A DNA stretch of 64,000 nt. Source: Gloeocapsopsis sp. IPPAS B-1203 (GTDB lineage: Bacteria; Cyanobacteriota; Cyanobacteriia; Cyanobacteriales; Chroococcidiopsidaceae). Of the stretch, positions 35,682 to 44,794 are shown piece by piece. The stretch spans positions 1-64,000 of the forward strand of contig NZ_PEIG01000015.1 in assembly GCF_002749975.1 (NCBI RefSeq), given 5' to 3'. Within the stretch, counting starts at the first letter, position 1. Every line of letters begins with the position of its first letter. Below the pieces are notes generated by a model. It ran no database searches. It was not told the DNA's origin and worked only from the letters and a program-made list of their open reading frames with translations. A program made the position numbers and the translations under genes.

Positions 35682-36398
35682 TTATCCGATTGTGGGTTCT
35701 GCTGCTAGGCTTTTTAATTTGCGGAGAAATTGCTCATTTATTGCGCGTAGTTCCTGATTTTCTTGTGTTAAGGTGAGAATTTGGCGTTTTTGTTCTGCAA
35801 TTAAAGCTCTCGCTTCATCGCGTTCCCTTTTGTAGCGTTGCGTATGGGCGACTCTTCCCCCTAGACTTTGGTTATTCTTAGCAAGTTCGCGTCTGCGCTT
35901 TTCAACTGCATCGTACTGCTTCTTGAGTTGCTCTAATTCTTTGTTTAATTCTTCTGCTGCTTTGTTGCTTTCAATCTCAACTCGTAGCGCCTCATTCTTG
36001 GCTGACAACGAAGTTATGCGTGTTTCAAGCTGTTGCAATTCCTGATCTTTGCCGAAAAGCTTTTCTTGCAGTACTTTGATAAGACGTAATAGCTGAGATT
36101 TCTGTTGATGTATTTCTTTGTAAGCGTCTTCAATCTCATTAGCGCGATCGCGTAGACAACTAGCCCGATGTTGAAGAACTTTTGCGGTACATTCATATTT
36201 AATAATCGCAATAATGCGGCTGCGTTCTGGTTCTGTTACTTGTTGAACCTCTGGGCTTTGCCACAGCGTGTCATAGTTAGTACATTCATGACGCAGTTTG
36301 TACGTTGGTATTTGTTGGGCAATTGCCTCAATTTTTTCGTAGTTTTTTAACTGAACCCTGTCGTGCCAATAATCGAATAATGCTTTATTATCTAACAT
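35682..36398 (-). CDS. Coiled-coil protein, partner of the downstream small coiled-coil protein
   Basis: The protein of about 238 residues has a globular N-terminal part (LFDYWHDRVQLKNYEKIEAI, YKLRHECTNYDTLWQSPEVQ). A continuous coiled coil follows to the C-terminus (ITSLSAKNEALRVEIESNKA, LTQENQELRAINEQFLRKLK). ATG 36398 is preferred; the frame also extends to a GTG at 36437 without a ribosome-binding site. It forms a two-gene operon with the 127-residue protein. Function unknown. Confidence 0.6.
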   Translation of the reverse strand: MLDNKALFDYWHDRVQLKNYEKIEAIAQQIPTYKLRHECTNYDTLWQSPEVQQVTEPERSRIIAIIKYECTAKVLQHRASCLRDRANEIEDAYKEIHQQKSQLLRLIKVLQEKLFGKDQELQQLETRITSLSAKNEALRVEIESNKAAEELNKELEQLKKQYDAVEKRRRELAKNNQSLGGRVAHTQRYKRERDEARALIAEQKRQILTLTQENQELRAINEQFLRKLKSLAAEPTIG

Positions 36399-36542
36399 AA
36401 AACTACTTTTCAGCTTAGCTGTTGCCTTTAATGCCACAGTACAGAAAAGCTATGTAGAAGAGTGTTATCTTGAGTCGGCTTCAAGAAATCTTTATCGAAA
36501 TATACAGATTTCCTCTGATATTTTTCATATTTCAGTTTTAAA

Positions 36543-36614
36543 AGCTGGTGACAAGATTTGAACTTGCGACCGGCTGATTACAAATCAGCTGCTCTACCAC
36601 TGAGCTACACCAGC
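36543..36614 (-). tRNA. tRNA-Thr (anticodon TGT)
   Basis: The minus strand folds as a full cloverleaf: acceptor GCTGGTG/CACCAGC, D-arm GCTC-AGTGGTA-GAGC, anticodon stem GCTGA/TCAGC with loop TTTGTAA (anticodon TGT), and T-arm GCAAG-TTCAAAT-CTTGT, with U as discriminator. CCA is not encoded. Confidence 0.95.
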
Positions 36615-36749
36615 ACAATAAATAAATATAGCAAAAATGTAGTCATTAGATCAAGGCTTTTGTTCAAGCGAAGTAGGGAGGCTGAGTTAGACATCACACC
36701 TGCTGAGGCGGTAATCGGTCATAGGTAATGGGAAGTTACTCAATATTCT

Positions 36750-36783
36750 TACCAATTACCAATTACCTGTTACCTGTTACCAA
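36750..36783. repeat. Heptamer short tandem repeat upstream of argF
   Basis: ACCAATTACCAATTACCTGT followed by TACCTGTTACC is a run of seven-base units with drift. It lies between tRNA-Thr and argF. Confidence 0.6.
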
Positions 36784-36889
36784 CTTTTTAATATTGTTAC
36801 AAAACGACTACCTATGTACTGGGCTAAGTGAAAAAAATCTGGTACGGTTTATCTTTATCAGGTAAACGCAGGTAACATCCAGGATTGGC

Positions 36890-37807
36890 ATGGCAGCATT
36901 CACAGGACGCGATTTATTAAGCTTGGCTGACTTAGACGCAGATGAAGTGAAACAGTTATTGCAACTCGCAGCAGAGTTAAAAGCGGGAAAGCAACTGCAC
37001 TGTAATAAAGTCCTGGGACTACTGTTTTACAAAGCTTCCACACGCACACGGGTGAGTTTCTCCGTCGCGATGTATCAACTTGGCGGACAAGTCATTGATT
37101 TGAATCCTGATGTGACTCAAGTGAGTCGCGGCGAACCTGTAGAAGATACAGCGCGAGTTTTGGATCGCTATTTAGATATTTTGGCAATTCGTACGTTTGA
37201 ACAGCAGCAACTGGAAACTTTTGCACACTACGCTAAAATTCCGGTAATTAATGCGTTAAGTGACTTGGAGCATCCTTGTCAAATATTAGCTGATTTGTTG
37301 ACCGTTCAAGAGTGTTTTGGTAATTTAGCAGGATTAACACTCACTTACGTCGGCGATGGCAATAATGTAGCACACTCGCTGATGTTGGGTTGTGCATTGG
37401 TGGGAATGAATGTCCGCGTTGCAACACCTGCGGAATTTGTACCAGATGCTAAAGTTGTAGAGCAAGCAAAAGCGATCGCCCAAAATAAATCTGAAGTGAC
37501 TGTCACTCAAGATCCTGAAGCTGCTGCCAAAGGTGCTAGCGTACTTTATACAGATGTATGGGCAAGTATGGGGCAAGAATCACAAGCAAATTCAAGAATT
37601 CCTGTATTTCAGCCGTATCAAATTAACGAACAGCTACTGAGTCTTGCTGATTCTGACGCAATTGTTCTACACTGCCTACCAGCGCATCGCGGTGAAGAGA
37701 TTACAGATGGTGTGATGGAAGGTTCTCAATCGCGAGTGTGGGATCAAGCAGAAAATCGACTTCATGCCCAAAAAGCACTACTCGCAAGTTTGCTAGGAGT
37801 CGAATAA
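36890..37807 (+). CDS. argF: Ornithine carbamoyltransferase
   Basis: ArgF joins carbamoyl phosphate and ornithine to give citrulline in arginine synthesis. The 305-residue protein has the carbamoyl-phosphate motif KASTRTRVSF (about residues 49-58), the HPCQ motif in LEHPCQILADLLT, and the ornithine-binding HCLPAHRGEEI near residue 264. Length and motif spacing are standard. It stands alone between tRNA-Thr and lexA, with heptamer repeats on both sides. Confidence 0.96.
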   Translation: MAAFTGRDLLSLADLDADEVKQLLQLAAELKAGKQLHCNKVLGLLFYKASTRTRVSFSVAMYQLGGQVIDLNPDVTQVSRGEPVEDTARVLDRYLDILAIRTFEQQQLETFAHYAKIPVINALSDLEHPCQILADLLTVQECFGNLAGLTLTYVGDGNNVAHSLMLGCALVGMNVRVATPAEFVPDAKVVEQAKAIAQNKSEVTVTQDPEAAAKGASVLYTDVWASMGQESQANSRIPVFQPYQINEQLLSLADSDAIVLHCLPAHRGEEITDGVMEGSQSRVWDQAENRLHAQKALLASLLGVE

Positions 37808-37820
37808 GTAGTAAACTCTC

Positions 37821-37842
37821 AATTACCAATTACCAATTACCA
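37821..37842. repeat. Heptamer short tandem repeat downstream of argF
   Basis: Three tandem AATTACC units (AATTACCAATTACCAATTAC) lie between argF and lexA. Confidence 0.6.
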
Positions 37843-37918
37843 AGAGCATAATTTTCTCAACTTTTCAAAGAAAAATTACTTTATCAGTAGTTTCTTTTGC
37901 TATTCGGGGCAATAATGT

Positions 37919-37932
37919 AGTACGAATGTTCT
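37919..37932 (+). promoter_or_regulatory. LexA (SOS) box of lexA
   Basis: AGTACGAATGTTCT fits the cyanobacterial LexA consensus RGTACNNNDGTWCB at every position. It lies 30 bp upstream of the lexA start codon, so it indicates autoregulation. Confidence 0.85.
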
Positions 37933-37962
37933 TATAGATATTTATATTTTAGCTCCCGAACC

Positions 37963-38571
37963 ATGATGGAACCCCTCACCGAAGCTCAACAACAATTGTA
38001 TGACTGGCTAAGTGAATATATTCGCCAACACCAGCATTCGCCATCGATTCGTCAGATGATGCAGGCGATGAATTTGAAGTCACCTGCACCGATTCAAAGT
38101 CGTTTAGAACATCTCCGCATCAAAGGATACATCGAATGGACAGAAGGTAAAGCAAGAACAATTCGGATACTCAACCGCGTGCAACAAAGTGTCCCTGTTT
38201 TGGGTGCGATCGCTGCGGGTGGTTTACTCGAACCATTTACTGACACTGTGGAACAGTTGGATTTTTCTAACTTATTTTTACCACCACACACGTATGCTTT
38301 GCGCGTTGTCGGTGACAGTATGATTGAAGATTTGATTACAGAGGGTGACTTGGCAATTATGCGCCCAGTCTCCGAACCAGAAAAACTCCGCAATGGTACG
38401 ATTGTTGCTGCACGAGTAGATGGATATGGTACAACTTTAAAACGATTCTACCGTCGCGGCGATCGCGTAACTCTCAAACCAGCAAATGCTAAATATAACC
38501 CGATTGAAGTTGTGGCAACGCAAGTACAAGTGCAAGGTATGCTTGTTGGTGTTTGGCGTGACTATAACTAA
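37963..38571 (+). CDS. lexA: LexA repressor
   Basis: LexA represses DNA-damage genes and is inactivated by RecA-stimulated self-cleavage. The 202-residue protein has the N-terminal winged HTH (HSPSIRQMMQAMNLKSPAPI), a cleavage bond Ala85-Gly86 in GAIAAGG, and the Ser-Lys dyad Ser119 (VGDSM) and Lys160 (TTLKRF). All spacing is close to E. coli LexA, so it should be cleavage-competent. Some cyanobacterial LexA homologues have lost these residues; this one has not. A consensus LexA box lies just upstream. Confidence 0.95.
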   Translation: MMEPLTEAQQQLYDWLSEYIRQHQHSPSIRQMMQAMNLKSPAPIQSRLEHLRIKGYIEWTEGKARTIRILNRVQQSVPVLGAIAAGGLLEPFTDTVEQLDFSNLFLPPHTYALRVVGDSMIEDLITEGDLAIMRPVSEPEKLRNGTIVAARVDGYGTTLKRFYRRGDRVTLKPANAKYNPIEVVATQVQVQGMLVGVWRDYN

Positions 38572-38658
38572 TAGCGATTAGCAATTAGCTTTTAGCTGTT
38601 AGCTAAATCCACAACAACGTCGAAGTTTAAATAAAAAATGCGGCGGATGATTTCACAG

Positions 38659-38690
38659 GCTATTAGCATTCGAGTCGCTAATAGCTTTGT
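38659..38690 (+). terminator. Possible lexA terminator hairpin
   Basis: GCTATTAGC (38659-38667) pairs perfectly with GCTAATAGC (38677-38685) over a nine-base loop and is followed by TTTGT. It lies 88 bp after the lexA stop. The T-run is short, so function as a terminator is uncertain. Confidence 0.45.
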
Positions 38691-38701
38691 GCTTTCAACG
38701 C

Positions 38702-38727
38702 TTAAAAGTATTATATAATACTTTTAA
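38702..38727. promoter_or_regulatory. Perfect 26-bp palindrome
   Basis: The left half TTAAAAGTATTAT is exactly self-complementary with the right half ATAATACTTTTAA, with no loop. It lies between lexA and the helicase gene, 136 bp upstream of the latter. It may be an operator, or a bidirectional terminator since it has A- and T-runs at both ends. Confidence 0.6.
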
Positions 38728-38862
38728 TCTAAGTAATTTCCGAGAAAATAGCAGATTGTAGATTAAATTGCTATTGTGAATTGCTGGACGAAGTAACAAC
38801 GATGAATGATGTTGATTAGTTGAGAAGTTAAAGTTGCCGCAAGTTTGGGGTTTTTAAGTTAG

Positions 38863-40437
38863 ATGTACCTACAACAATATCCGGTTAAACAAACACAGAC
38901 GAAGCAATATCACTCTCAACGCGAAGCCTTCGGCGGTATGCTCTTCGACCATGCTACGCAAACGCGTAGTGACCATCGCACTAAACTTCGCTTAGTTGTT
39001 GCAGAAAATAAAGACAACTATCAAGTTGATTTATCTGTTGTAAATAAGATACCACCAGGTTGTCCGCAAATACCACCGTTTATACAGTTACGTCACTACC
39101 AACGTCAAGCCGTGTCAAGTTGGTTTGCTAATAACGGTAGAGGGACACTGAAAATGGCAACAGGTAGCGGTAAGACAATTACAGCACTCTGCATTGCTGC
39201 TGAACTGTATCAAAAAATTGGGTTACAAGTATTACTAGTTGTGTGTCCGTACCAGCATTTAGTGACTCAGTGGGCAAGAGAATGTGAAAAATTTAATCTA
39301 CAACCGATTTTAGCTTTTGAGAATTTACACAAGTGGCACTCTGCACTATCAACTCAGTTATATAACGTGCGATCGCTTAATCAAAGGTTTCTCACGGTAA
39401 TTACGACAAACTCGACTTTAATAGGGGATGGATTTCAATCGCAACTCAAGTACTTTCCTGAAAAAACGTTGATTGTGGGAGATGAAGCGCATAACTTAGG
39501 CGCACCCCGATTAGATGAATGTTTACCGCGCCGTGTAGGTTTACGGTTAGCACTTTCAGCAACACCTGAAAGATATTTTGATGAGGAAGGAACGCAGTCT
39601 TTGTTTGATTATTTTGGCAAAGTTCTGCAACCTGAGTTTACTTTAAAAGATGCAATCGCCCAAGGTGCTTTAGTACATTATCTCTACTATCCAATTTTAG
39701 TAGAATTAACCGAATCAGAAAGCTTAGCTTATGCTAAATTAACGAAAAGAATAGGTAGAGCATTGTTATTTCAACAACGCGATAATATTGCCCTAGAAAA
39801 CTTAGAGAACGAAGATTTAACACCGTTACTTATGCAACGTGCTAGGTTAATCGGTGCAGCAGAAAACAAATTAAATGCTTTACGCGATTTGATGGCTACT
39901 CGTCGCGAAACAACTCATACTCTTTTTTATTGCAGTGACAGCGCACAGAATCAGAATATTGCGCAGCGTTCTTCGCTCGATCAACTCAACGCTGTTGCCA
40001 AACTTTTAGGATTAGAACTGGGTTTTCGAGTCAGTACTTACACCGCCCAAACACCTTTACAAGAACGCGAAAACTTACGCCGTCAATTTGAAACAGGTGA
40101 GTTACAAGGTTTAGTCGCAATTCGTTGTTTAGATGAAGGTGTCGATATTCCGGCTATTCAAACAGCAGTGATTTTAGCAAGTTCAGGAAATCCTCGGCAA
40201 TTTATTCAGCGCCGCGGTAGAGTCTTGCGCCCACATCCAGGTAAAGAACGCGCCACGATATTTGACATGATTGTTTTACCACCAAAGTTAGATCGAGAAG
40301 CTTTAGAAGTTGAGCGCAATTTGCTACGCAAAGAATTACGGCGGTTTGTCGAATTTGCAGATTTGGCTGATAATTCTGGTGAAGCAAGGATGCAATTATT
40401 CAGCTTACAAAAAAGATATAATTTATTGGATTTTTAA
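38863..40437 (+). CDS. DEAD/DEAH-box (SF2) helicase, type III restriction-like
   Basis: The 524-residue superfamily 2 ATPase has the Q-like LRHYQRQAVSSWF, Walker A MATGSGKTI (Lys104), Walker B GDEAHNLG (Asp207), motif III LALSATP, and C-terminal motifs CLDEGVDIPAIQTAVILASS and QFIQRRGRVLRPHPGKE. It probably unwinds or translocates DNA in repair; an SOS link through neighbouring lexA is possible but no LexA box was seen upstream. Residues of about 19-40 (REAFGGMLFDHATQTRSDHR) derive from a palindromic repeat that seems inserted in frame. Confidence 0.88.
   Translation: MYLQQYPVKQTQTKQYHSQREAFGGMLFDHATQTRSDHRTKLRLVVAENKDNYQVDLSVVNKIPPGCPQIPPFIQLRHYQRQAVSSWFANNGRGTLKMATGSGKTITALCIAAELYQKIGLQVLLVVCPYQHLVTQWARECEKFNLQPILAFENLHKWHSALSTQLYNVRSLNQRFLTVITTNSTLIGDGFQSQLKYFPEKTLIVGDEAHNLGAPRLDECLPRRVGLRLALSATPERYFDEEGTQSLFDYFGKVLQPEFTLKDAIAQGALVHYLYYPILVELTESESLAYAKLTKRIGRALLFQQRDNIALENLENEDLTPLLMQRARLIGAAENKLNALRDLMATRRETTHTLFYCSDSAQNQNIAQRSSLDQLNAVAKLLGLELGFRVSTYTAQTPLQERENLRRQFETGELQGLVAIRCLDEGVDIPAIQTAVILASSGNPRQFIQRRGRVLRPHPGKERATIFDMIVLPPKLDREALEVERNLLRKELRRFVEFADLADNSGEARMQLFSLQKRYNLLDF
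38917..38982. repeat. Palindromic repeat inside the helicase 5' coding region
   Basis: CGCGAAGCCTTCGGC and CTACGCAAACGCGTAG are two adjacent hairpins within the first 120 bases of the helicase gene. The sequence resembles intergenic repeats near 49291-49343 (GATGCCGAAGGCGGTTCGC) and keeps the reading frame open. Exact boundaries are approximate. Confidence 0.5.
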
Positions 40438-40626
40438 AAAGTGACTAAGCCTATTTAAGGCGATCGCTCTCTACCAATCTTCAATCACTGTACCGATAAT
40501 CTTATGCTAATTGACCCCGAATACTAATAGACAACTAGAAGCGGCATAATGGTAAGCAGCAGGCAACTTTGAATTACTGATAACCTCTCCACTGTCCGCA
40601 CAAAGACATTGTTAGTCTGCCAATTA

Positions 40627-40738
40627 CTATAGCCCCAAGGTATGTTTCAATGCCACATCAATGTTTTGTGTTGGTAGTGAGCCGATAACACGATAAAGAG
40701 TTAGGGAAGAGTACCAGAACAACATCACCTCGCTTCAA
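40627..40738 (-). pseudogene. MazF/PemK-type toxin with its centre deleted
   Basis: From TTG 40738, overlapping the antitoxin stop, the frame reads KRGDVVLVLFPNS, the standard N-terminus of cyanobacterial PemK/MazF mRNA interferases. It then fails. In another frame YRVIGSLPTQ and IDVALKHTLGL follow to TAG at 40627-40629, the standard C-terminus. The middle of roughly 70 or more codons, including the catalytic core, is missing. Confidence 0.75.
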
Positions 40739-41015
40739 GGTTAGCTTTGGCATCATCGTAGTTGTCATAAATACTCATTTCGGGACTATCCCAATCATCC
40801 GAGAAGGGAGCAAGATTTGCTTTTAGCACTTTAGCATGCTCTCTATCGATGCCCTGAGATTCTAAATCAATCTCGTTTGAGCCGACAAAGGTAACAATTA
40901 CCCTAGTTCCTTCAGGTATATTACTGGGATCTTCTGTGATTTCTACACAACCATTGTGGTAAATGCCTTCAACACTTACTAATATTTTTACCTCCCTAAA
41001 ACTCAAACTTAACAA
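40725..41015 (-). CDS. Antitoxin-like protein (partner of gutted MazF)
   Basis: The product resembles small cyanobacterial antitoxins: SVEGIYHNGCVEITEDPSNI, then PEGTRVIVTFV, with an acidic tail that would wrap the toxin. A strong ribosome-binding site GGGAGG (rc of about 40992-40997) lies just before VKILVSVEG, but no ATG, GTG or TTG follows at proper distance. Only TTG codons upstream (41015) open the frame, so the start may be a rare codon or mutated. Its 3' end overlaps the remnant toxin by 14 bp, the usual TA overlap. Confidence 0.65.
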   Translation of the reverse strand: MLSLSFREVKILVSVEGIYHNGCVEITEDPSNIPEGTRVIVTFVGSNEIDLESQGIDREHAKVLKANLAPFSDDWDSPEMSIYDNYDDAKANLEAR

Positions 41016-41103
41016 AATTCTAATTTGGACAAGAACTTACTTTTGACTTCCCTAATACTGCGTTGCAAAGAATGGAACTAAGATTTTGGAAAAGAGGTAA
41101 AAG

Positions 41104-41793
41104 TTAGCTTACCTTAAGGGCTGCTTTTAAAAACGCTGTCACAACTGGATGAGGAGTTTGAGAAGTTGAACGGGCTTGAGGAACAAACAGCGTTCCCATA
41201 AAAAAGGGATGATCGCAAAGCTCAATGACTCGTACTTCACCTTCACTGTCTGAACCTGTTACCCTTAATGATTGACTCTTCAAGTAAGCCACATAATCTG
41301 GATTGACGCCAAAATTGCAATAGTATTGTTCAACGGCTGTTAAAGAATTATAAATTGTTGCAATTTGAGATCCTTCTACAAAGGCTAACTTCATTTCTCG
41401 TCCTGCTAGCGAACAATCGAGTTGCGAAATAAAAAGATGCGAGGCGTAAGGATCGTTTTCCTGGCTTTGAGCCTCCTGAAAGCCAAGAACATGGCGTGCA
41501 TACTCAAGCACCATATGCTGGAATCCTCCACAGGTTCCTAAACAGGGGATTTTGTTCTCGCGAGCATAGCAAATTGCCCAAAGCATCTTATCCATATTTT
41601 TATACGGACTACCAGGCGCAATCCAAATCCCAGCATAAGTGTCAAATAGTGAACTGTTAATGTCTTGGGTTGAAATCCAATGTGCCTCAATTTCAGATGC
41701 TAGCAATGAACGGGAATGAGCGATCGCCCTCTTTGTTGCAATATGTGGCTCAAACGTGGGTGTATATTCTCCAAGTATTGCAATACAAGTCAC
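41104..41793 (-). CDS. Stand-alone CTP-synthase C-terminal-like glutamine amidotransferase
   Basis: The 229-residue protein resembles the glutaminase half of CTP synthase (class I GATase fold) and the group annotated CTP synthase C-terminal region-related. The nucleophile Cys88 is present in CLGTCGGFQHMVLEYAR. The usual His-Pro-Glu of the triad is missing: the equivalent segment is HPFFMGTLFVPQ, with Val-Pro-Gln. It may therefore bind gamma-glutamyl compounds or work by another chemistry. No synthase domain is nearby. It is divergent from a LysR regulator 83 bp away, which probably controls it. Confidence 0.8.
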   Translation of the reverse strand: MTCIAILGEYTPTFEPHIATKRAIAHSRSLLASEIEAHWISTQDINSSLFDTYAGIWIAPGSPYKNMDKMLWAICYARENKIPCLGTCGGFQHMVLEYARHVLGFQEAQSQENDPYASHLFISQLDCSLAGREMKLAFVEGSQIATIYNSLTAVEQYYCNFGVNPDYVAYLKSQSLRVTGSDSEGEVRVIELCDHPFFMGTLFVPQARSTSQTPHPVVTAFLKAALKVS

Positions 41794-41876
41794 TGCTTAC
41801 AGCTCCTAATTCTGTAGTTTAGTCCAGCTTAGTTGCCATATAATCATGAGTCAAATTGATTTGTTACATAAATCGC

Positions 41877-42779
41877 ATGAAACGAATTCATATTACTCTG
41901 GCACAGATTCAAGCATTTGTAATGGTTGCAGAAGCTAAGAGTTTTACCATCGCAAGTGAACACTTAGGAATGACTCAATCAGCGGTAAGCCATGCGGTTG
42001 CGGCTTTAGAAAAAGAACTTCAGGTTTCTCTGTTAGAGCGCGATCGCAATGGTATTTTTATAACTGAAATCGGGCAACGAGTCTTGCTCTACGCTCAGGA
42101 TATGCTAACCAATGCAGAACGCATTCGCCAGGAAACATCAGCAGCAGTGGGGTTGGCAACTGGAAAAGTTCGCTTAGGTAGTTTTCCCAGCGTCTCTGCT
42201 CGTTTTCTTCCAGGACTTTTACGTCAATTTCGACAACGTTACCCTGGTATTGAAGTAGTTTTGTTTGAAGGAACTGATGATGAAGTAAGAGAGTGGATTC
42301 ATACTCGTGCAGTAGATGTTGGTGTTGTTGTCTTACCTGCTGACGGGTTAGAGACAGTATCTATTGCTCAAGATGAGTTTTTAGCAGTAGTTGCACGCAA
42401 CCATCAACTTGCAGAACAACACCAGATTCATATCCGTCAACTTTCACATGAACCATTTATTATGTCGAAAGCAGGCTGTCAACCTCTGATTACAGCTATG
42501 TTTCGCCAAGCAAAAATAACTCCTAAAACTCAGTTTGAAGTTATCGATTTGCGGACAATTTTTGCGATGGTTCAAGAGGGAATGGGCGTGACTATTGTAC
42601 CTGAGATGGCTCTCCCAACTGATTCTTCCGGTCTTCATATAATGTCTCTTAAACCCAAACATTTTAGGCATCTTGCTTTTGCTGTTCCATCACTAGAAAC
42701 AGCTACACCTGCGGTTGTAGAGTTTTTGAACGAGGCAAAGGTTTGGATGCAATCTTTAAGCAGCGACGTTGCGACCTAA
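41877..42779 (+). CDS. LysR family transcriptional regulator
   Basis: The 300-residue regulator has the LysR N-terminal HTH (LAQIQAFVMVAEAKSFTIAS, MTQSAVSHAVAALEKEL) and a periplasmic-binding-protein-like effector domain from about residue 85. ATG 41877 is preferred to a TTG at 41856 because it matches the family N-terminus. It is divergent from the glutamine-amidotransferase-like gene, the classic LysR arrangement; the ligand is unknown. Confidence 0.92.
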   Translation: MKRIHITLAQIQAFVMVAEAKSFTIASEHLGMTQSAVSHAVAALEKELQVSLLERDRNGIFITEIGQRVLLYAQDMLTNAERIRQETSAAVGLATGKVRLGSFPSVSARFLPGLLRQFRQRYPGIEVVLFEGTDDEVREWIHTRAVDVGVVVLPADGLETVSIAQDEFLAVVARNHQLAEQHQIHIRQLSHEPFIMSKAGCQPLITAMFRQAKITPKTQFEVIDLRTIFAMVQEGMGVTIVPEMALPTDSSGLHIMSLKPKHFRHLAFAVPSLETATPAVVEFLNEAKVWMQSLSSDVAT

Positions 42780-43028
42780 CTTGATACCAATTAATGCAGG
42801 TAGTGACTTTTGATATTTGTTTTTCGAGATGAAAGATGTAAATTGTTGTGCTAGTTTCTCTGGAGTATTTTGACAAGATAGGGTATACTTAAGATAATAG
42901 AGATATTAGCAAAAAAAATAAAATTAACTAAATTGCCATTATAAAAAAATGCTTTGCTATTCATATAGTATCAAAAAACAGAATCAAAAATAAAGTCTTT
43001 TGTCACATTTAGAAAAACTTAATATGAT

Positions 43029-43553
43029 TCAATCTTTTAATGCATAGATAGCTGGAAGTTGTCGATATTGTTCATCCAGATCAATACCATAGCCGACAAT
43101 AAAGCGATCGCCAATTGTTACGCCCAAATAATCAATCTCAACTGAAACTTGACGGCGAGAAGGTTTACTTAGTAATGCACACAGCTTAAGCGATGCTGGG
43201 TTTTGATTTTGAATTGCTTGCAGTGCTGTTGAAGTAGAAAGTCCTGTATCTACAATGTCTTCTATCAAAATGACATCTTGATGAGTAGCGACGCCTGGTG
43301 ATAGCCCCATCAACATTTTAACCTCCCCTGAACTCACTGTTGCAGAACCATAGCTTGATAGCCGCATCAATTCAATATTGCGAATGGGAGTTTGCATTTG
43401 ACGGATGAGATCGGCAAGAAAGACAAATGAACCTTTGAGGACACCAACTAAAACCGGAGTGCGATCGCGATAGTCTCGATCCAACTCATATGCTAGACGT
43501 TTAACGATATCAGCAATTTCTTGCTGAGAAATGAGCGGAACTTTGTTTGCCAT
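43029..43553 (-). CDS. hpt: Hypoxanthine phosphoribosyltransferase
   Basis: Hpt makes IMP or GMP from hypoxanthine or guanine and PRPP. The 174-residue protein has the PRPP-binding motif VILIEDIVDTGLSTSTALQA, the flexible loop LMRLSSYGSATVSSGEVKM and the C-terminal base-binding FIVGYGIDLDEQYRQLP. The open frame continues to 43640 into the upstream gene, but MANKVPLISQQEI at 43553 matches family starts. It follows the adenine/adenosine deaminase gene directly on the same strand and would use its product hypoxanthine. Confidence 0.93.
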   Translation of the reverse strand: MANKVPLISQQEIADIVKRLAYELDRDYRDRTPVLVGVLKGSFVFLADLIRQMQTPIRNIELMRLSSYGSATVSSGEVKMLMGLSPGVATHQDVILIEDIVDTGLSTSTALQAIQNQNPASLKLCALLSKPSRRQVSVEIDYLGVTIGDRFIVGYGIDLDEQYRQLPAIYALKD

Positions 43554-43608
43554 AATTTTTCTTAGCATCTTCGTCTGTGATGCTGACAACTTCAAATCGC
43601 AACTAGTA

Positions 43609-44774
<1,166 letters not shown>

Positions 44775-44794
44775 GCTTGAAGCGACATTTTGTA

